Shown: positions 36,589 to 46,467 of the stretch, piece after piece
Layout: each line of letters begins with the position of its first letter
Numbering within the stretch: the first letter of the stretch is position 1
From: Bifidobacterium tsurumiense
Lineage (GTDB): Bacteria > Actinomycetota > Actinomycetes > Actinomycetales > Bifidobacteriaceae
Direction: 5' to 3'
DNA length: 64,000 nt
Assembly: GCF_000741765.1 (NCBI RefSeq)
Contig: NZ_JGZU01000007.1
Coordinates: 62,001 to 126,000, forward strand
Program-made: the position numbers and the translations under genes
The notes under the pieces: model-generated
The model's database searches: none
What the model saw: only the letters and a program-made list of their open reading frames with translations
Told to the model about the DNA's origin: nothing

Positions 36589-37286
36589 TATTGGTCTCGG
36601 TTCTCCTTGTGTTGCGTCAACGCGCGACGCACTCGGACGATAATGAATACCACCAATGCTACGCCGCAAACAATCAATACGCCTCGTTCAACCACATTGA
36701 GCACACTGAGAATCGAGCACCACCGGTCACCCAGCAGATAACCTGCACCTACGAGCAATGTATTCCACACTCCGGAACCCAAAACCGTCCAACCGGAGAA
36801 ATGGAGCAAATTCATGCCGTTGAATCCTGCGGGTATGGAAATAAGCGAACGCACCACAGGAATAATGCGGCCGATCACAACAGACCATGTGCCATAGCGT
36901 TCGAACCAGCCATTGGCCTTGGCGATATCCTTGCGGCTTACTCCAGGGATTTTATCTGCGATGCGTTCTAGTCGTTCCAATCCAATCCACCATGCCACAC
37001 CATACAAAGCCAGTGCGCCCACCAAGGATCCCACAGTTGCCCAGATGATGGCACCGATAACGTCCAATCCTCCCCTGGCTGCGGTAAAACCTGCCAGAGG
37101 CAAAATCACTTCGCTGGGGATAGGAGGGAAAATCGATTCAGCAGCAACAGCAATGGCAACGCCAATGCCCCCAACGGCGTTCATCAATTGCACCAACCAT
37201 TCGGTTATGGTGCCGATTATGCCACCACTGTTCGTGTCGCAGGCTGGAATCGTCGTGGCAAGAACAGAAAAATCCATATGAGCCAT
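36588..37286 (-). CDS. DedA-family membrane protein
   Basis: 232 residues with about five hydrophobic segments. The DedA/VTT features are present: E-x-IFPPIPSEVILPLAGF near residue 52 and GRIIPVVRSLISIPAGFNGM near 140. DedA proteins are lipid scramblase- or flippase-like factors (for example undecaprenyl phosphate recycling) needed for envelope integrity. It shares one base with the deduced arc start. Its start codon is only 29 bp from the divergent serB start. Confidence 0.92.
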   Translation of the reverse strand: MAHMDFSVLATTIPACDTNSGGIIGTITEWLVQLMNAVGGIGVAIAVAAESIFPPIPSEVILPLAGFTAARGGLDVIGAIIWATVGSLVGALALYGVAWWIGLERLERIADKIPGVSRKDIAKANGWFERYGTWSVVIGRIIPVVRSLISIPAGFNGMNLLHFSGWTVLGSGVWNTLLVGAGYLLGDRWCSILSVLNVVERGVLIVCGVALVVFIIVRVRRALTQHKENRDQ

Positions 37287-37315
37287 TGTCCCAGCGATTT
37301 CAGAGAATCGAAAGC

Positions 37316-37987
37316 ATGTCCCAAGATACTTTACAAGCTTCTAACACGCCTACGCTGAGCGAACCAGGTCTTCTGGTCATGGATGTCGATTCCACGCTTA
37401 TCGATGAAGAAGTGATCGATATGCTGGGCGATGCCGCTGGAGTGGGCTCTCAGATCGCTAATATCACCGCCCGCACAATGGCCGGCGAATTGGATTTCTG
37501 TGAAGCGTTGCGCGCTCGTGTCGCTCTGCTCAAGGGACTTTCACAACACATTTTCGATGACGTGTATCATCATGTGCACTTCACCACAGGAGCGCTTGAA
37601 CTCATCGAAACATTGCATTCGCATGGATGGAAAGTAGGCGTGGTATCAGGCGGCTTCCACGAAGTGGTCGATGCCTTGGCCAAGGACGCCCATCTTGATC
37701 ACTGGCTGGCCAATCGTCTTGCCGTACAAGATGGATATCTCACAGGAGAGGTGATCGGCGACATCGTGTGCAGAACCACCAAATTGCATGCGCTCCAGCA
37801 ATGGGCACAGGACGATGGCATTGACATGTCCCAAACCGTTGCCGTTGGGGATGGCGCCAATGACATCCCCATGATTCAAGCAGCAGGAATGGGAATCGCC
37901 TTTTGCGCGAAGCCCGCCGTGCAGCAGGCAGCGCATCATGCCATACACACTCGAGATCTGAGACAAGTGCTTGATTTGCTGCACTGA
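37316..37987 (+). CDS. serB: Phosphoserine phosphatase SerB (HAD family)
   Basis: Last step of serine synthesis, phosphoserine to serine. 223 residues, without the N-terminal ACT domains of mycobacterial SerB2. HAD motif I is MDVDSTLIDEE, motif II VVSGGFHEV (Ser), the Lys motif TTKLHAL, and motif IV VGDGANDIPM. MSQDTLQ at 37316 is chosen; an in-frame TTG at 37286 coincides with the dedA start and is unlikely. The ribosome site is weak, and the 29-bp divergent gap leaves little room for a usual leader. Confidence 0.94.
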   Translation: MSQDTLQASNTPTLSEPGLLVMDVDSTLIDEEVIDMLGDAAGVGSQIANITARTMAGELDFCEALRARVALLKGLSQHIFDDVYHHVHFTTGALELIETLHSHGWKVGVVSGGFHEVVDALAKDAHLDHWLANRLAVQDGYLTGEVIGDIVCRTTKLHALQQWAQDDGIDMSQTVAVGDGANDIPMIQAAGMGIAFCAKPAVQQAAHHAIHTRDLRQVLDLLH

Positions 37988-38216
37988 CGGTTCGCTGTGC
38001 GAATTCATCATGTCTGTCAAGCTGCTGTTTATATCATCACAGAGATAGTCGGCGCGGTAATGCACGTGCGCATACTCTGATCCAATGCAGTTACGATCGA
38101 TCATGGTTTCAACCAACCAGCTGCTGAGTGATGTCGAAACGCCAGGTTGGAATCCGCGCAGGCCTGTCCGGCAATGGCTTCGCATCAAACGGATAAGCCT
38201 GCGATCCGAACCACGC
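37988..38216. other. Gap between convergent serB and fmt, nothing recognised
   Basis: These 229 bp carry no supported gene or strong hairpin. The open frames crossing it are shadows of serB. Confidence 0.5.
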
Positions 38217-39191
38217 TCAACGCAATACTGCGGACTCAGGCAAACGAGCGCCTCGCGCCCAATCCGCCGCGCGCATCGCTTTTTTCCCCTGAGCCTTCAC
38301 TTCGAGTAATTCCAAGGCCTCAGTGGCAGTGCCAACCCACACATTATTCTTGCCGATCTTTAACTCGCCTGCTGACAGAGCCTGAGGAGTTCTGCTGTCT
38401 TCGATATCGGCAGGCGCCGCTTTCAAAATATGCAGCAGCAGTTGGTCATCTTCCCCCAGTCTCCGGCTGAGTGCCAAATGACACCAAGCGCCAGGATTTG
38501 GCGTGCAGGCTCGAATCTGCCTGTCCGCGGCAAAAACAGGCACATCAAAGCGTATATGCGCGTCTTCCACACGGATTTTTTCTGCAACTTCAAATGCCCC
38601 ACGAGGCTGTTCAACCTTGTCGATACGGCCTTCTTCCAAAGCCTGAAGCGAGGCAGCCAGCAGTTTGGACCCATCCTGCGCCAAGCGGTTCAACAATTCA
38701 CCCGCCGTCTCGTGGCTGCCAATGGTCACGGTGCTTTGCGCCAGAATGGGGCCTTCATCCATGCCTTCGGTTATTTGGAACACCGTGGCCCCCGTTATGG
38801 AATCACCGGACCAGATGGAACGCTGCACGGGTGCGGCTCCGCGCCACTGCGGCAACAATGAAAAGTGCAGGTTGTACCACCCGAGTGGCAAAGCTTCCAA
38901 TACTCGAGGCTTGAGAATGCGACCATATGCCACAACCGCTGCGGCTTCGGCACCGGTAACAGCCAGCTCATCAAGAAAGGTCGGCTCGCTTGGATCAGAC
39001 TCAATCACAGGTATGCCTAAATCAATTGCCGCCTGTTTCACAGGGCTCGGCATCAATTTTCGGCCACGGCCCTGAGGAGCATCCGGTCTGGTCAATACTG
39101 CTACCATTTCAAAATGCTCGCTATCTGCAGCCAACTCTCGCAATGAGGGCACTGCTACGTCAGGCGTGCCAGCAAATAACAGTTTCACCAT
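38217..39191 (-). CDS. fmt: Methionyl-tRNA formyltransferase
   Basis: Formylates initiator Met-tRNA using 10-formyl-THF. 324 residues, normal length. Start LLFAGTPDVAVPSL; catalytic block NLHFSLLPQWRGAAPVQRSI (Asn, His) near 110; then GATVFQITEGMDEGPIL with the catalytic Asp. The C-terminal OB-fold lies at about 210-320. AAGGAGCAACC precedes the ATG. It is followed on the same strand at a distance by dedA, and preceded by the HAD gene with a 46-bp gap, so HAD-fmt may form one transcript with priA. Confidence 0.97.
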   Translation of the reverse strand: MVKLLFAGTPDVAVPSLRELAADSEHFEMVAVLTRPDAPQGRGRKLMPSPVKQAAIDLGIPVIESDPSEPTFLDELAVTGAEAAAVVAYGRILKPRVLEALPLGWYNLHFSLLPQWRGAAPVQRSIWSGDSITGATVFQITEGMDEGPILAQSTVTIGSHETAGELLNRLAQDGSKLLAASLQALEEGRIDKVEQPRGAFEVAEKIRVEDAHIRFDVPVFAADRQIRACTPNPGAWCHLALSRRLGEDDQLLLHILKAAPADIEDSRTPQALSAGELKIGKNNVWVGTATEALELLEVKAQGKKAMRAADWARGARLPESAVLR

Positions 39192-39237
39192 TATGGTTGC
39201 TCCTTGTCATAGACATTTGTTCACTATCCAAAAGATA

Positions 39238-39945
39238 TCAGCGTACCACCGGAGGGATAGGCAAACCGGCTTCGATAAGCACCTCGCGCAAAGCTCGCGG
39301 ATCTGCGAATCGAATACCGCGGATTCCGGCTGCGTTGGCCCCTACGATATTCATCGCTTTGTCATCAATAAACACCGCCCCCGATGCGTCGATACCGAAT
39401 GCATTGAGCGCGTATTCGAATATCTCCTTATGGGGTTTACGCATCTTCACGTTTCCGGAAATCACTTTGCCATCAAGGTCATGCAATATTTCGAATCGAT
39501 CCTCGGCTATGTGATACAAATCCTGCTGCCAATTCGACAATCCCCAGACTCTGATGCCTGCCTTGCGCAAATCATTGATAAGCACTCGCGCCCCTGGTAC
39601 TACCCCGGTCAGTGAATCAACAAAGTTATCGAGATAATACTGCATCACATCAGCCCAGTACTCGCCATGCTTGTTTTTCACAAATGCATAGCCTTCTTCC
39701 AGACTTGCCCCGCCATCCATCTGATCGTTGGCATCGTAGAAACCAGAAATCTCGTTATCCAAAAACTGATCCACGATGCTCTGGTCATAGCGAGGTATCA
39801 GCACCGCTTCGGGATCCCAATACACCAACACATTACCGAAATCGAAAATGACGTCGGTTATGGGCTTTCCTGATGACTCGGATGCTTCATCCTGCGCCAC
39901 CAACACATCATGCTGCATTTCAGGTTCTCCAGGCCAACCCTTCAT
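39238..39945 (-). CDS. HAD-superfamily hydrolase (subfamily IA)
   Basis: 235 residues. HAD motif I appears as VIFDFGNVLVYWD (first Asp present; the second position is Gly-Asn as in epoxide-hydrolase-like and YihX-like phosphatases), motif II as WGLSNWQ, Lys near KMRKPHKEIFEYA, and motif III as VFIDDKAMN. A YihX-like sugar-phosphate phosphatase is a reasonable guess, but the substrate is not known. GGAGATTGCC precedes the ATG at 39945. Confidence 0.88.
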   Translation of the reverse strand: MKGWPGEPEMQHDVLVAQDEASESSGKPITDVIFDFGNVLVYWDPEAVLIPRYDQSIVDQFLDNEISGFYDANDQMDGGASLEEGYAFVKNKHGEYWADVMQYYLDNFVDSLTGVVPGARVLINDLRKAGIRVWGLSNWQQDLYHIAEDRFEILHDLDGKVISGNVKMRKPHKEIFEYALNAFGIDASGAVFIDDKAMNIVGANAAGIRGIRFADPRALREVLIEAGLPIPPVVR

Positions 39946-40119
39946 GGCAATCTCCTACTCTCGACCAAGCCGTTCAGCACGTCTGTTTTCACGTTGTATT
40001 ATTTGCTCGCATCGTTTTGACGACTCAATGAGCCACATTCAGCATACCTCAGCGCAGCCGGCGCGCTAATGATACCGAGCACGTCATTCACTGGTTTTGC
40101 GACTATTCCGCATAAGCCA

Positions 40120-42342
40120 CTACATCAGATCCTTGGGATCGAGTTGGAATCTCAGTTCTCCCGGCTCCCGGTTCGCCACATGTCGTGCCTGTGCTTTTCG
40201 CAAACGTAAGGCAAGCTCGGCCCTTCGCTGCTGAGGCACACGTACCACGGCCTTCACTCTGTCACTTGTGCCTTCCAAAATGCGTGCATCCACTGTACGA
40301 GGAGGTGCTATAGGAACCGGCCCCAGCACTGCTGGCTCGACATCGGAATCGGTTTGCAAACTCGACCAGTCTCCTGTCAATGCACCGATTTCATCCAGAA
40401 CCGTGCGCACAGCTTCCCTTCTGCCCCACACGCATGCAGCCGCATATATTGGAGGCAGCGCCGTCTGCCTTCTTTCTTCAAGCTCCTGATTGGCCAAAGA
40501 CGCTGCATCCCAATGCGCCAAAGCATGAACGATGCCTTCGTCGCTTTCTCCGATCACCAATGCCTGACCGCCGCGCGACTGCGGAGCACACATGGAAACC
40601 ACCCTCATCCATGCGGACAGGGTATCAATTCTTGCATCCACACCCAATGCATACAAGCTGGTCCACGCGTCCAGTATGGCCACAGCACGATATTCCCCGG
40701 GCGCACCGTCTCGCCCACGCACACGTGGTTCAGCACCAGGAGTGGCAACCACCAATCGAGGTTTGGAATCGAGTGAAGGTATCACGCCTCGCGGCTGGCT
40801 TGGAGAAGAGACGACTATGGGAATATTGCGGAATAATCCCATCAATTCCTGGACCGTTCCAGCAGCGCCGACTCGTACCGTCCTCATTCGTTCATGCTTG
40901 CAATGGGGGCACCGCCAGTTGGTGACCGTTAATCCGCACCACAGGCAGCGAGGTGTCCTCTGAGTAGATGATTGCAACAATGGGCCGGTGCACCGAGGAC
41001 ACCGCGCCTGCCGATGGCAATTGGCACAGCTCAATGTCTCATTCACGCCATCCTGAGGAATCGACAGCAGCACAGAGCCGGAGAGCAACGCTTTGGAGAG
41101 CACTGACACCGCGGTATGAGGCACACGAACTCCAACCGTGGCATCACTCAATCTGAACAGCTCGTCGCGATTGAGCCAGCGAACCCACGCACGTCGTTCC
41201 TTGTTGACCGAAGGCAAGGCAGTGATCGATGTGCTGAAGCCACTGACCGGCGTCTCTACGGCATTGCCGTCGCATTCCCAGGCACTGATCGCCGACCTCG
41301 CATGCGATAATGCAACGAATATGCCCTGGTGTCGTTTGGCTCGCAATCGCAGAACACCTCGAGCATGTGCATATGGCATCATGCCATCCGCTTGCTGGTA
41401 GGCCATATCGTCGACAATGACGAACAGCGCCTCACCTTCCACCGGAGCGTACATGGCCGCGCGCGTACCAAGCACACACCTGACCTGTCCGGAAGCGACC
41501 GCGCAATACATGCGGTACCGCTCGGCAGGAGACATGGCAGCGCTCAAGACCGCGACATCGCCGTCATATCTGCCACTGGACGTTGGCGCGAACACGGTGA
41601 GACCGAGATGGCCGAGCGCTTGTGCAACATCTTCGATTTCACGCATACCCGGCAGCACCACAATCGAAGAACGATCGTTGCGCATAGCCGAAGTCACCAT
41701 CCAAGCCACACATGATTGCCAATGCCCCATGCCTGGCAACGGATTCCACACGAATGACCCGAATCGCCGAGCCTGAAAATCCTGTTTCAATCGGCTGATT
41801 TCGGCATATGATGACGCCACAAGAGCATCGATCGTCGCGAATTGCTGGGTATCGATATGCCTGCCACCATGTGGATTCGCCGAAAGTCGTTGCGCGAATT
41901 GCTGTTCTTTTTCCACATATGCCACACGAGGAGGCACAGCCAATCGAATGATATTGGCTCGGGTTCCGCCATATGCATCGGCTATGCCTGTGATATCTTC
42001 TCGCAAAGAACGCGGAACCAATACCCCGCCATCAAACACACGTTCGATATATCGCAATGCGGAGGCTGCCGTTGCACTGTGCTCAACACGTTCCCATACC
42101 ACGCCATTGACTCGTTGTCCGCCGAAACGAACGCGGACCAGACAACCGGGAACGGCTTTGTCGGCATGCTTTTCATCTACCAGATAGTCGAAGCTTTGCC
42201 CCAGATGCGTGGCCTGAACATCCAAAACCACCCTTGCAATGGGCAAGTGCTGTGCAGGAGTATGAGTCTGAGCGCGACTGCGGCGCTTGCGCGGAGCCAA
42301 ACCATCCAAGGCAAGCTGCTCAGCTGTCTGGTCGCTCAACAC
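40120..42342 (-). CDS. priA: Replication restart protein PriA, helicase-dead actinobacterial type
   Basis: 740 residues. The N-terminal DNA-binding domain (ARVVLDVQATHLGQSFDYLVDEKHADKAVPGCLVRVRFG) and the zinc-binding module (CANCHRQARCPRC...CLWCGLTV...WRCPHC, near 450-500) are those of PriA. The Walker A region reads NPLPGMGHWQ instead of GxTGSGKTE, and helicase motifs are eroded, which is usual in actinobacteria. It likely still assembles the restart primosome. GTG 42342 with GGAGGTGATGAGT is the start. The start is about 160 bp after metK, and both may be co-transcribed. Confidence 0.92.
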   Translation of the reverse strand: MLSDQTAEQLALDGLAPRKRRSRAQTHTPAQHLPIARVVLDVQATHLGQSFDYLVDEKHADKAVPGCLVRVRFGGQRVNGVVWERVEHSATAASALRYIERVFDGGVLVPRSLREDITGIADAYGGTRANIIRLAVPPRVAYVEKEQQFAQRLSANPHGGRHIDTQQFATIDALVASSYAEISRLKQDFQARRFGSFVWNPLPGMGHWQSCVAWMVTSAMRNDRSSIVVLPGMREIEDVAQALGHLGLTVFAPTSSGRYDGDVAVLSAAMSPAERYRMYCAVASGQVRCVLGTRAAMYAPVEGEALFVIVDDMAYQQADGMMPYAHARGVLRLRAKRHQGIFVALSHARSAISAWECDGNAVETPVSGFSTSITALPSVNKERRAWVRWLNRDELFRLSDATVGVRVPHTAVSVLSKALLSGSVLLSIPQDGVNETLSCANCHRQARCPRCTGPLLQSSTQRTPRCLWCGLTVTNWRCPHCKHERMRTVRVGAAGTVQELMGLFRNIPIVVSSPSQPRGVIPSLDSKPRLVVATPGAEPRVRGRDGAPGEYRAVAILDAWTSLYALGVDARIDTLSAWMRVVSMCAPQSRGGQALVIGESDEGIVHALAHWDAASLANQELEERRQTALPPIYAAACVWGRREAVRTVLDEIGALTGDWSSLQTDSDVEPAVLGPVPIAPPRTVDARILEGTSDRVKAVVRVPQQRRAELALRLRKAQARHVANREPGELRFQLDPKDLM

Positions 42343-42505
42343 TCATCACCTCCTCGAACATGTGTCACCATTCTATGCCTTTGGTCGGCACTATGCGCAT
42401 GGACTTAGTCCGTCGCCAAACCGCGCGTGCACAAGGCGATTCATGTCCCACGTCTGACTCGTCATCGCCAATGCTATTGCGAAACGCGGCAACACCACGA
42501 AGACG

Positions 42506-43732
42506 CTATTGCAATGCGGCAACCGCTTCGCGCAATGCCTCTACCTTATTGGTTTGTTCCCAAGTGAAGGATTCCTCTTCCCTGCCGAAATGGCCATATG
42601 CGGCAGTCGCCGAATATCGAGGGCGCAGCAAATCCAATTCATCGACTACCGCTGCCGGCCGCAAATCGAAAACTCGACGGACCGCCTGCTGCAACACTTG
42701 TCTGCTCACGCCGTCTGCCTGAGTGCCATACGTCTCAACATTGACGCTCACCGGGTCGGCCACGCCGATCGCATAGGCGACCTGCACTTCCACGCAATGC
42801 GCCAAACCCGCCGCAACAATGTTCTTGGCCACCCAGCGGGCTGCGTACGCCGCAGAGCGATCCACTTTACTTGGATCCTTGCCGGAAAAGGCACCGCCTC
42901 CATGATGAGCTGCTCCGCCATAGGTATCGACGATTATTTTGCGACCGGTAAGTCCTGCATCGGCAGCTGGACCGCCGAGCACGAAGGAGCCCGTCGGATT
43001 GACCAGAACTCGATAATCATCGTGTTTCACTGCGTTGCCACAGAGTTGATCCAGAACCGGTGTGATGACATGCTCAACCAACTGTTCACGCAACCACTGC
43101 ATATCCACCTGCGGATCATGTTGAGTGGAAATCAACACAGTGTCGACGCGCAAAGGATGATTGTCTTCATCATATTCAATCGTGACCTGGGTCTTTCCAT
43201 CTGGTCTTAAATGAGGAACCGTGCCATTTTTGCGCACCTGCGCCAAACGATAGGCCAAACGGTGAGCCATATGGATGGGCAATGGCATAAGCACTTCGGT
43301 TTCATCGCAGGCATATCCGAACATGACTCCTTGGTCACCCGCGCCCTGGGCTTCGTAACGCTCCTCCTGCGTCACCTGAGCACCATCGCTTTTGAGCCTT
43401 GATACGCCTTGGTCGATTTCGGGGCTCTGCTCCGTCAACGCCACCAAAACACCGCAGGATTCAGCGTCAAGGCCCACTTCCGAGCTGGTATATCCGATAT
43501 TGCGTACCACAGAGCGGACAATATGCTGGATGTCGCTGTACCCTTCGCTGCTCACTTCGCCGAAGACCATGAATTGGCCCGTGGTTGCGCAAGTTTCCAC
43601 AGCGACATGGGAGGAAGGATCCTGACGGAGCAAATCATCCAAAATAGCATCCGAAATCTGGTCACACACCTTGTCGGGATGCCCTTCGGTTACTGATTCA
43701 GCTGATATCAATCGGCGTTCCTGTTCCATCAT
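42506..43732 (-). CDS. metK: S-adenosylmethionine synthase
   Basis: Makes SAM from methionine and ATP. 408 residues, normal. Signatures [12 protein letters not shown] (near 127) and [16 protein letters not shown] (near 290), and start [23 protein letters not shown], are intact. Start: the first of two adjacent ATGs at 43732, with AAGGAGAATGC upstream; the ORF from 43816 is too long. Upstream leader has a CATTGAG/CTCAATG hairpin (43799-43828) but no SAM riboswitch class was recognised. It uses the methionine that MetNIQ imports. Confidence 0.98.
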   Translation of the reverse strand: MMEQERRLISAESVTEGHPDKVCDQISDAILDDLLRQDPSSHVAVETCATTGQFMVFGEVSSEGYSDIQHIVRSVVRNIGYTSSEVGLDAESCGVLVALTEQSPEIDQGVSRLKSDGAQVTQEERYEAQGAGDQGVMFGYACDETEVLMPLPIHMAHRLAYRLAQVRKNGTVPHLRPDGKTQVTIEYDEDNHPLRVDTVLISTQHDPQVDMQWLREQLVEHVITPVLDQLCGNAVKHDDYRVLVNPTGSFVLGGPAADAGLTGRKIIVDTYGGAAHHGGGAFSGKDPSKVDRSAAYAARWVAKNIVAAGLAHCVEVQVAYAIGVADPVSVNVETYGTQADGVSRQVLQQAVRRVFDLRPAAVVDELDLLRPRYSATAAYGHFGREEESFTWEQTNKVEALREAVAALQ

Positions 43733-43891
43733 GCATTCTCCTTCACATTCATATTGCGACTCTTCAATGCGCATAACCCGTTTGCAATCCACACATGCCA
43801 TTGAGATGAATCGCAAACATCCTCAATGTCTCATGAAAGTTCAGTCTTACAAATTTATTTGATAGTGCCCAAACCAGTGCCACACACAGCA
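43733..43891 (-). promoter_or_regulatory. metK upstream region
   Basis: Holds a 7-bp hairpin CATTGAG/CTCAATG at 43799-43828 and a weak promoter candidate on the minus strand (TTGGGC, 17-bp spacer, TAAGAC near 43845). None of the 14-bp repeats found before metN occurs here. Confidence 0.3.
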
Positions 43892-43936
43892 AAGCCCCGG
43901 CTGGAGGCAACACAAGTTGCGCACCACCCGGGGCTT
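43892..43936 (-). terminator. Terminator of rpoZ
   Basis: Outer stem AAGCCCCGG/CCGGGGCTT (9 bp) enclosing an inner GCAAC/GTTGC stem, then TTGCTGTG on the minus strand, 26 bp after the rpoZ stop. Confidence 0.75.
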
Positions 43937-43961
43937 CAACCGGTATCGCTACGGCGAAAGA

Positions 43962-44246
43962 TTAATTGCCCTCGCTCAGATCATCCTCGCCAAGAGTTTC
44001 CTCAAGCAAACCCTCATCAATCTCGCGGAAGGCGATGGACAGAGGCTTCTCCTGGTTCTGATACTCGACAAGAGGACCAACATTTTGCAAAAGGCCCTCA
44101 TTGAGCTGGGTGAAGTATGAGTTGATCTGACGAGCACGCTTGGCTGCGAAAATGGACAGAGCATACTTGGAATCCGCATGCTCCATCAATTCATCGATGG
44201 GTGGCTTCGCAAGTCCGGTTGGTGTGGGCTCGGTACCAAATGCCAT
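43962..44246 (-). CDS. rpoZ: RNA polymerase omega subunit
   Basis: 94 residues; promotes assembly of RNA polymerase by binding beta-prime. The conserved [31 protein letters not shown] block (about 15-47) identifies it. An actinobacterial tail with [22 protein letters not shown] follows. MAFGTEP at 44246 has GGAGATACCC upstream and is the usual start. It is separate from gmk here; in many actinobacteria the two adjoin. Confidence 0.95.
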   Translation of the reverse strand: MAFGTEPTPTGLAKPPIDELMEHADSKYALSIFAAKRARQINSYFTQLNEGLLQNVGPLVEYQNQEKPLSIAFREIDEGLLEETLGEDDLSEGN

Positions 44247-44412
44247 AATGGGTATCTCCAAATCATCTATTGAGACGGACGTCTATCTCAGCCTCCCCAC
44301 TATACCCCATGAGGAAGATTTTCGCCGAGATCCGCACCGGAACAGAATACCGCCTATTTCAGCATGTGAAATGAGCGTCTCAAACGTAAAGCGCACGGAT
44401 TTGAATATAACC
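44247..44412. promoter_or_regulatory. Divergent rpoZ / ilvD intergenic region
   Basis: 166 bp. TTGAGACG (44270-44277) and its inverse CGTCTCAA (44374-44381) lie about 96 bp apart, and AGACG-GA-CGTCT forms a small palindrome at 44273-44284. They could be operators for ilvD but may be chance. No T-box or leader peptide rich in branched-chain residues is visible. Confidence 0.3.
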
Positions 44413-46275
44413 ATGACAGAGATGCGCTCAGCAAAATTGATGAATGGTCGAGTATTCGCTGGCGCCCGCGCGTTATATCGCGCCGCGGGAGTCGATAGCA
44501 AGGATTTCGGCAAGCCGATTGTAGCCATTGCCAATTCCTTTGATGAATTTGTTCCAGGACATGTCCATCTGAACAAAGTCGGACGTCTGGTTTCCGAGGC
44601 AGTGAAAAAAGCCGGCGGCATTCCACGCGAATTCAATACCATTGCCGTGGACGATGGCATCGCCATGGGTCATACCGGCATGTTGTACTCGCTTCCCAGC
44701 CGTGACATCATTGCAGACGCTGTCGAATATTCGGTAAACGCCCACTGTGCTGACGCCTTGGTGTGTATTTCCAATTGCGACAAGATCACACCCGGCATGC
44801 TTATGGCGGCGCTGCGCCTTAACATTCCCACGATTTTCGTTTCCGGTGGCCCTATGGAGGCCGGCACCACCGTATTGCCGGATGGCACAGTCAAGGAAAA
44901 CACCGATCTCATTGATGTCATGTATGCCACAGCCGATGACAATGTGTCCGATGAGGAGCTGCTGGCGTATGAGCGCACGGTCTGCCCGACCTGCGGATCC
45001 TGCGCCGGAATGTTCACAGCCAATTCGATGAACTGCCTGACCGAAGCCATGGGATTGGCTTTGCCAGGCAACGGAACCACGCTGGCTTCGCATGTGTATC
45101 GCCGCCAGCTATTCGAGCGCGCTGGCGAACTGATCGTCAACCTCGCCCACCGTTATTATGACGACAGCGACGATTCCGTGCTCCCCCGCAGCATCGCCAC
45201 CAAGCATGCCTTTGAAAACGCCATGACCATGGATGTCGCCATGGGCGGCTCAACCAATACCGTATTGCATATTCTCGCCGCCGCTCAATCGGCTGATGTG
45301 GACTTTACGCTTGACGATATCGAACGCATTTCCCATACCGTGCCATGCATTTGCAAGGCGGCACCCTCCGGTGAATGGGAGATCTCGGATGTGCACCGCG
45401 CAGGCGGCATCTGCGGAATCCTCGGCGAGTTGGATCGTGCCGGAAAGCTCCACCGCGACGTGCATTCCGTCGACTACCCGACATTGGAAGCCAAGCTTGA
45501 TGATTGGGATATCATGCGAGACACGTGCACCGAACATGCCAAGCAATTCCTGAAGGCAGCCCCGGGACATATCAAGTCTCCTGAGCCATGGACGCATGAG
45601 ACCTTATTTGATTCCCTGGATACGGACCGTATCAATGGCGCCATCCACGATATCGAGCATCCTGCGGTAACCGAAGGCGGATTGGCAATTCTTCGAGGCA
45701 ATCTTGCCCCTGATGGATGTGTGGTGAAAACCGCCGGTGTTCCCAAGGAGATTTGGCAATTCCGTGGACCTGCATTGGTTGTGGAGTCTCAGGAACAGGC
45801 GATTGAAGCCATTTTGAGCGATACTTTGAAGCCCGGTCAGGCTTTGGTGATCCGGTATGAAGGGCCGAAGGGCGGTCCGGGTATGCAGGAGATGCTCTAC
45901 CCCACTTCCTTCGTCAAAGGAAAGGGCATCGGCAAGGATGTCGCACTGATTACCGATGGCCGCTACTCCGGCGGTTCATCCGGCTTGTCGATCGGACATG
46001 TGGCACCTGAAGCCGCCAATAAAGGACCTATCGCATTGATTCATGATGGCGATATCATCACGATAGATATTCCGAATCGTTCCATCAATGTGGAGCTCAG
46101 TGACGAAGAACTCGCCCAGCGCCGTGCTGAGCTTGAAGCCGGAGACGGTTATGTTGCCCATCGCGACCGCAAGGTTTCTTTGGCGTTGAAGGCATACGCG
46201 GCATTTGCCCGTTCGGCGGATAAGGGAGCCACCCGAGACCCTGAACTGATTAATAAGCTCAGCGGATTGGCCTGA
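44413..46275 (+). CDS. ilvD: Dihydroxy-acid dehydratase
   Basis: Fe-S dehydratase for valine, leucine and isoleucine synthesis. 620 residues, normal. [12 protein letters not shown] (cluster Cys), [15 protein letters not shown] (cluster Cys) and [19 protein letters not shown] near the C-terminus are intact; start [22 protein letters not shown] aligns with E. coli. MTEMRSAK at 44413 is chosen by homology; ATG 44422 or 44370 are alternatives since no strong ribosome site is seen. It is monocistronic, ended by a double hairpin. Confidence 0.97.
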   Translation: MTEMRSAKLMNGRVFAGARALYRAAGVDSKDFGKPIVAIANSFDEFVPGHVHLNKVGRLVSEAVKKAGGIPREFNTIAVDDGIAMGHTGMLYSLPSRDIIADAVEYSVNAHCADALVCISNCDKITPGMLMAALRLNIPTIFVSGGPMEAGTTVLPDGTVKENTDLIDVMYATADDNVSDEELLAYERTVCPTCGSCAGMFTANSMNCLTEAMGLALPGNGTTLASHVYRRQLFERAGELIVNLAHRYYDDSDDSVLPRSIATKHAFENAMTMDVAMGGSTNTVLHILAAAQSADVDFTLDDIERISHTVPCICKAAPSGEWEISDVHRAGGICGILGELDRAGKLHRDVHSVDYPTLEAKLDDWDIMRDTCTEHAKQFLKAAPGHIKSPEPWTHETLFDSLDTDRINGAIHDIEHPAVTEGGLAILRGNLAPDGCVVKTAGVPKEIWQFRGPALVVESQEQAIEAILSDTLKPGQALVIRYEGPKGGPGMQEMLYPTSFVKGKGIGKDVALITDGRYSGGSSGLSIGHVAPEAANKGPIALIHDGDIITIDIPNRSINVELSDEELAQRRAELEAGDGYVAHRDRKVSLALKAYAAFARSADKGATRDPELINKLSGLA

Positions 46276-46285
46276 TATACATTGT

Positions 46286-46326
46286 GGATCAGTTCTCATC
46301 ACATCTGGTGACCGTGGAACTGATCC
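46286..46326. terminator. First hairpin between ilvD and gmk
   Basis: A perfect 10-bp stem GGATCAGTTC/GAACTGATCC with an inner TCAC/GGTGA pairing, 10 bp after the ilvD stop. No U-run follows. Confidence 0.55.
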
Positions 46327-46360
46327 GCATAGCGAAAAGGATCGCGCAAAATACTCGCAA

Positions 46361-46423
46361 AGCTGAACCGCCCGTCGAATGGCGACCGGAAATATCCGGA
46401 TCTATTCGACGGGCGGTTCAGCT
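46361..46423. terminator. Strong bidirectional terminator between ilvD and gmk
   Basis: A perfect 20-bp stem (46361-46380 with 46404-46423). The loop holds another stem CCGGA/TCCGG. Its symmetry and place between convergent genes indicate a shared terminator. Confidence 0.85.
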
Positions 46424-46467
46424 ATATTGTCGCGACTTCGTTCAAAGTGTTCACCAAGAACCGAAAG

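Noticed and set aside
40120..42342. Broken Walker A in PriA as a novel loss
   Set aside because: Degenerate helicase motifs are usual in actinobacterial PriA.
43733..43861. Possible SAM riboswitch before metK
   Set aside because: Only one short stem is present and none of the conserved cores of known SAM riboswitches could be found.
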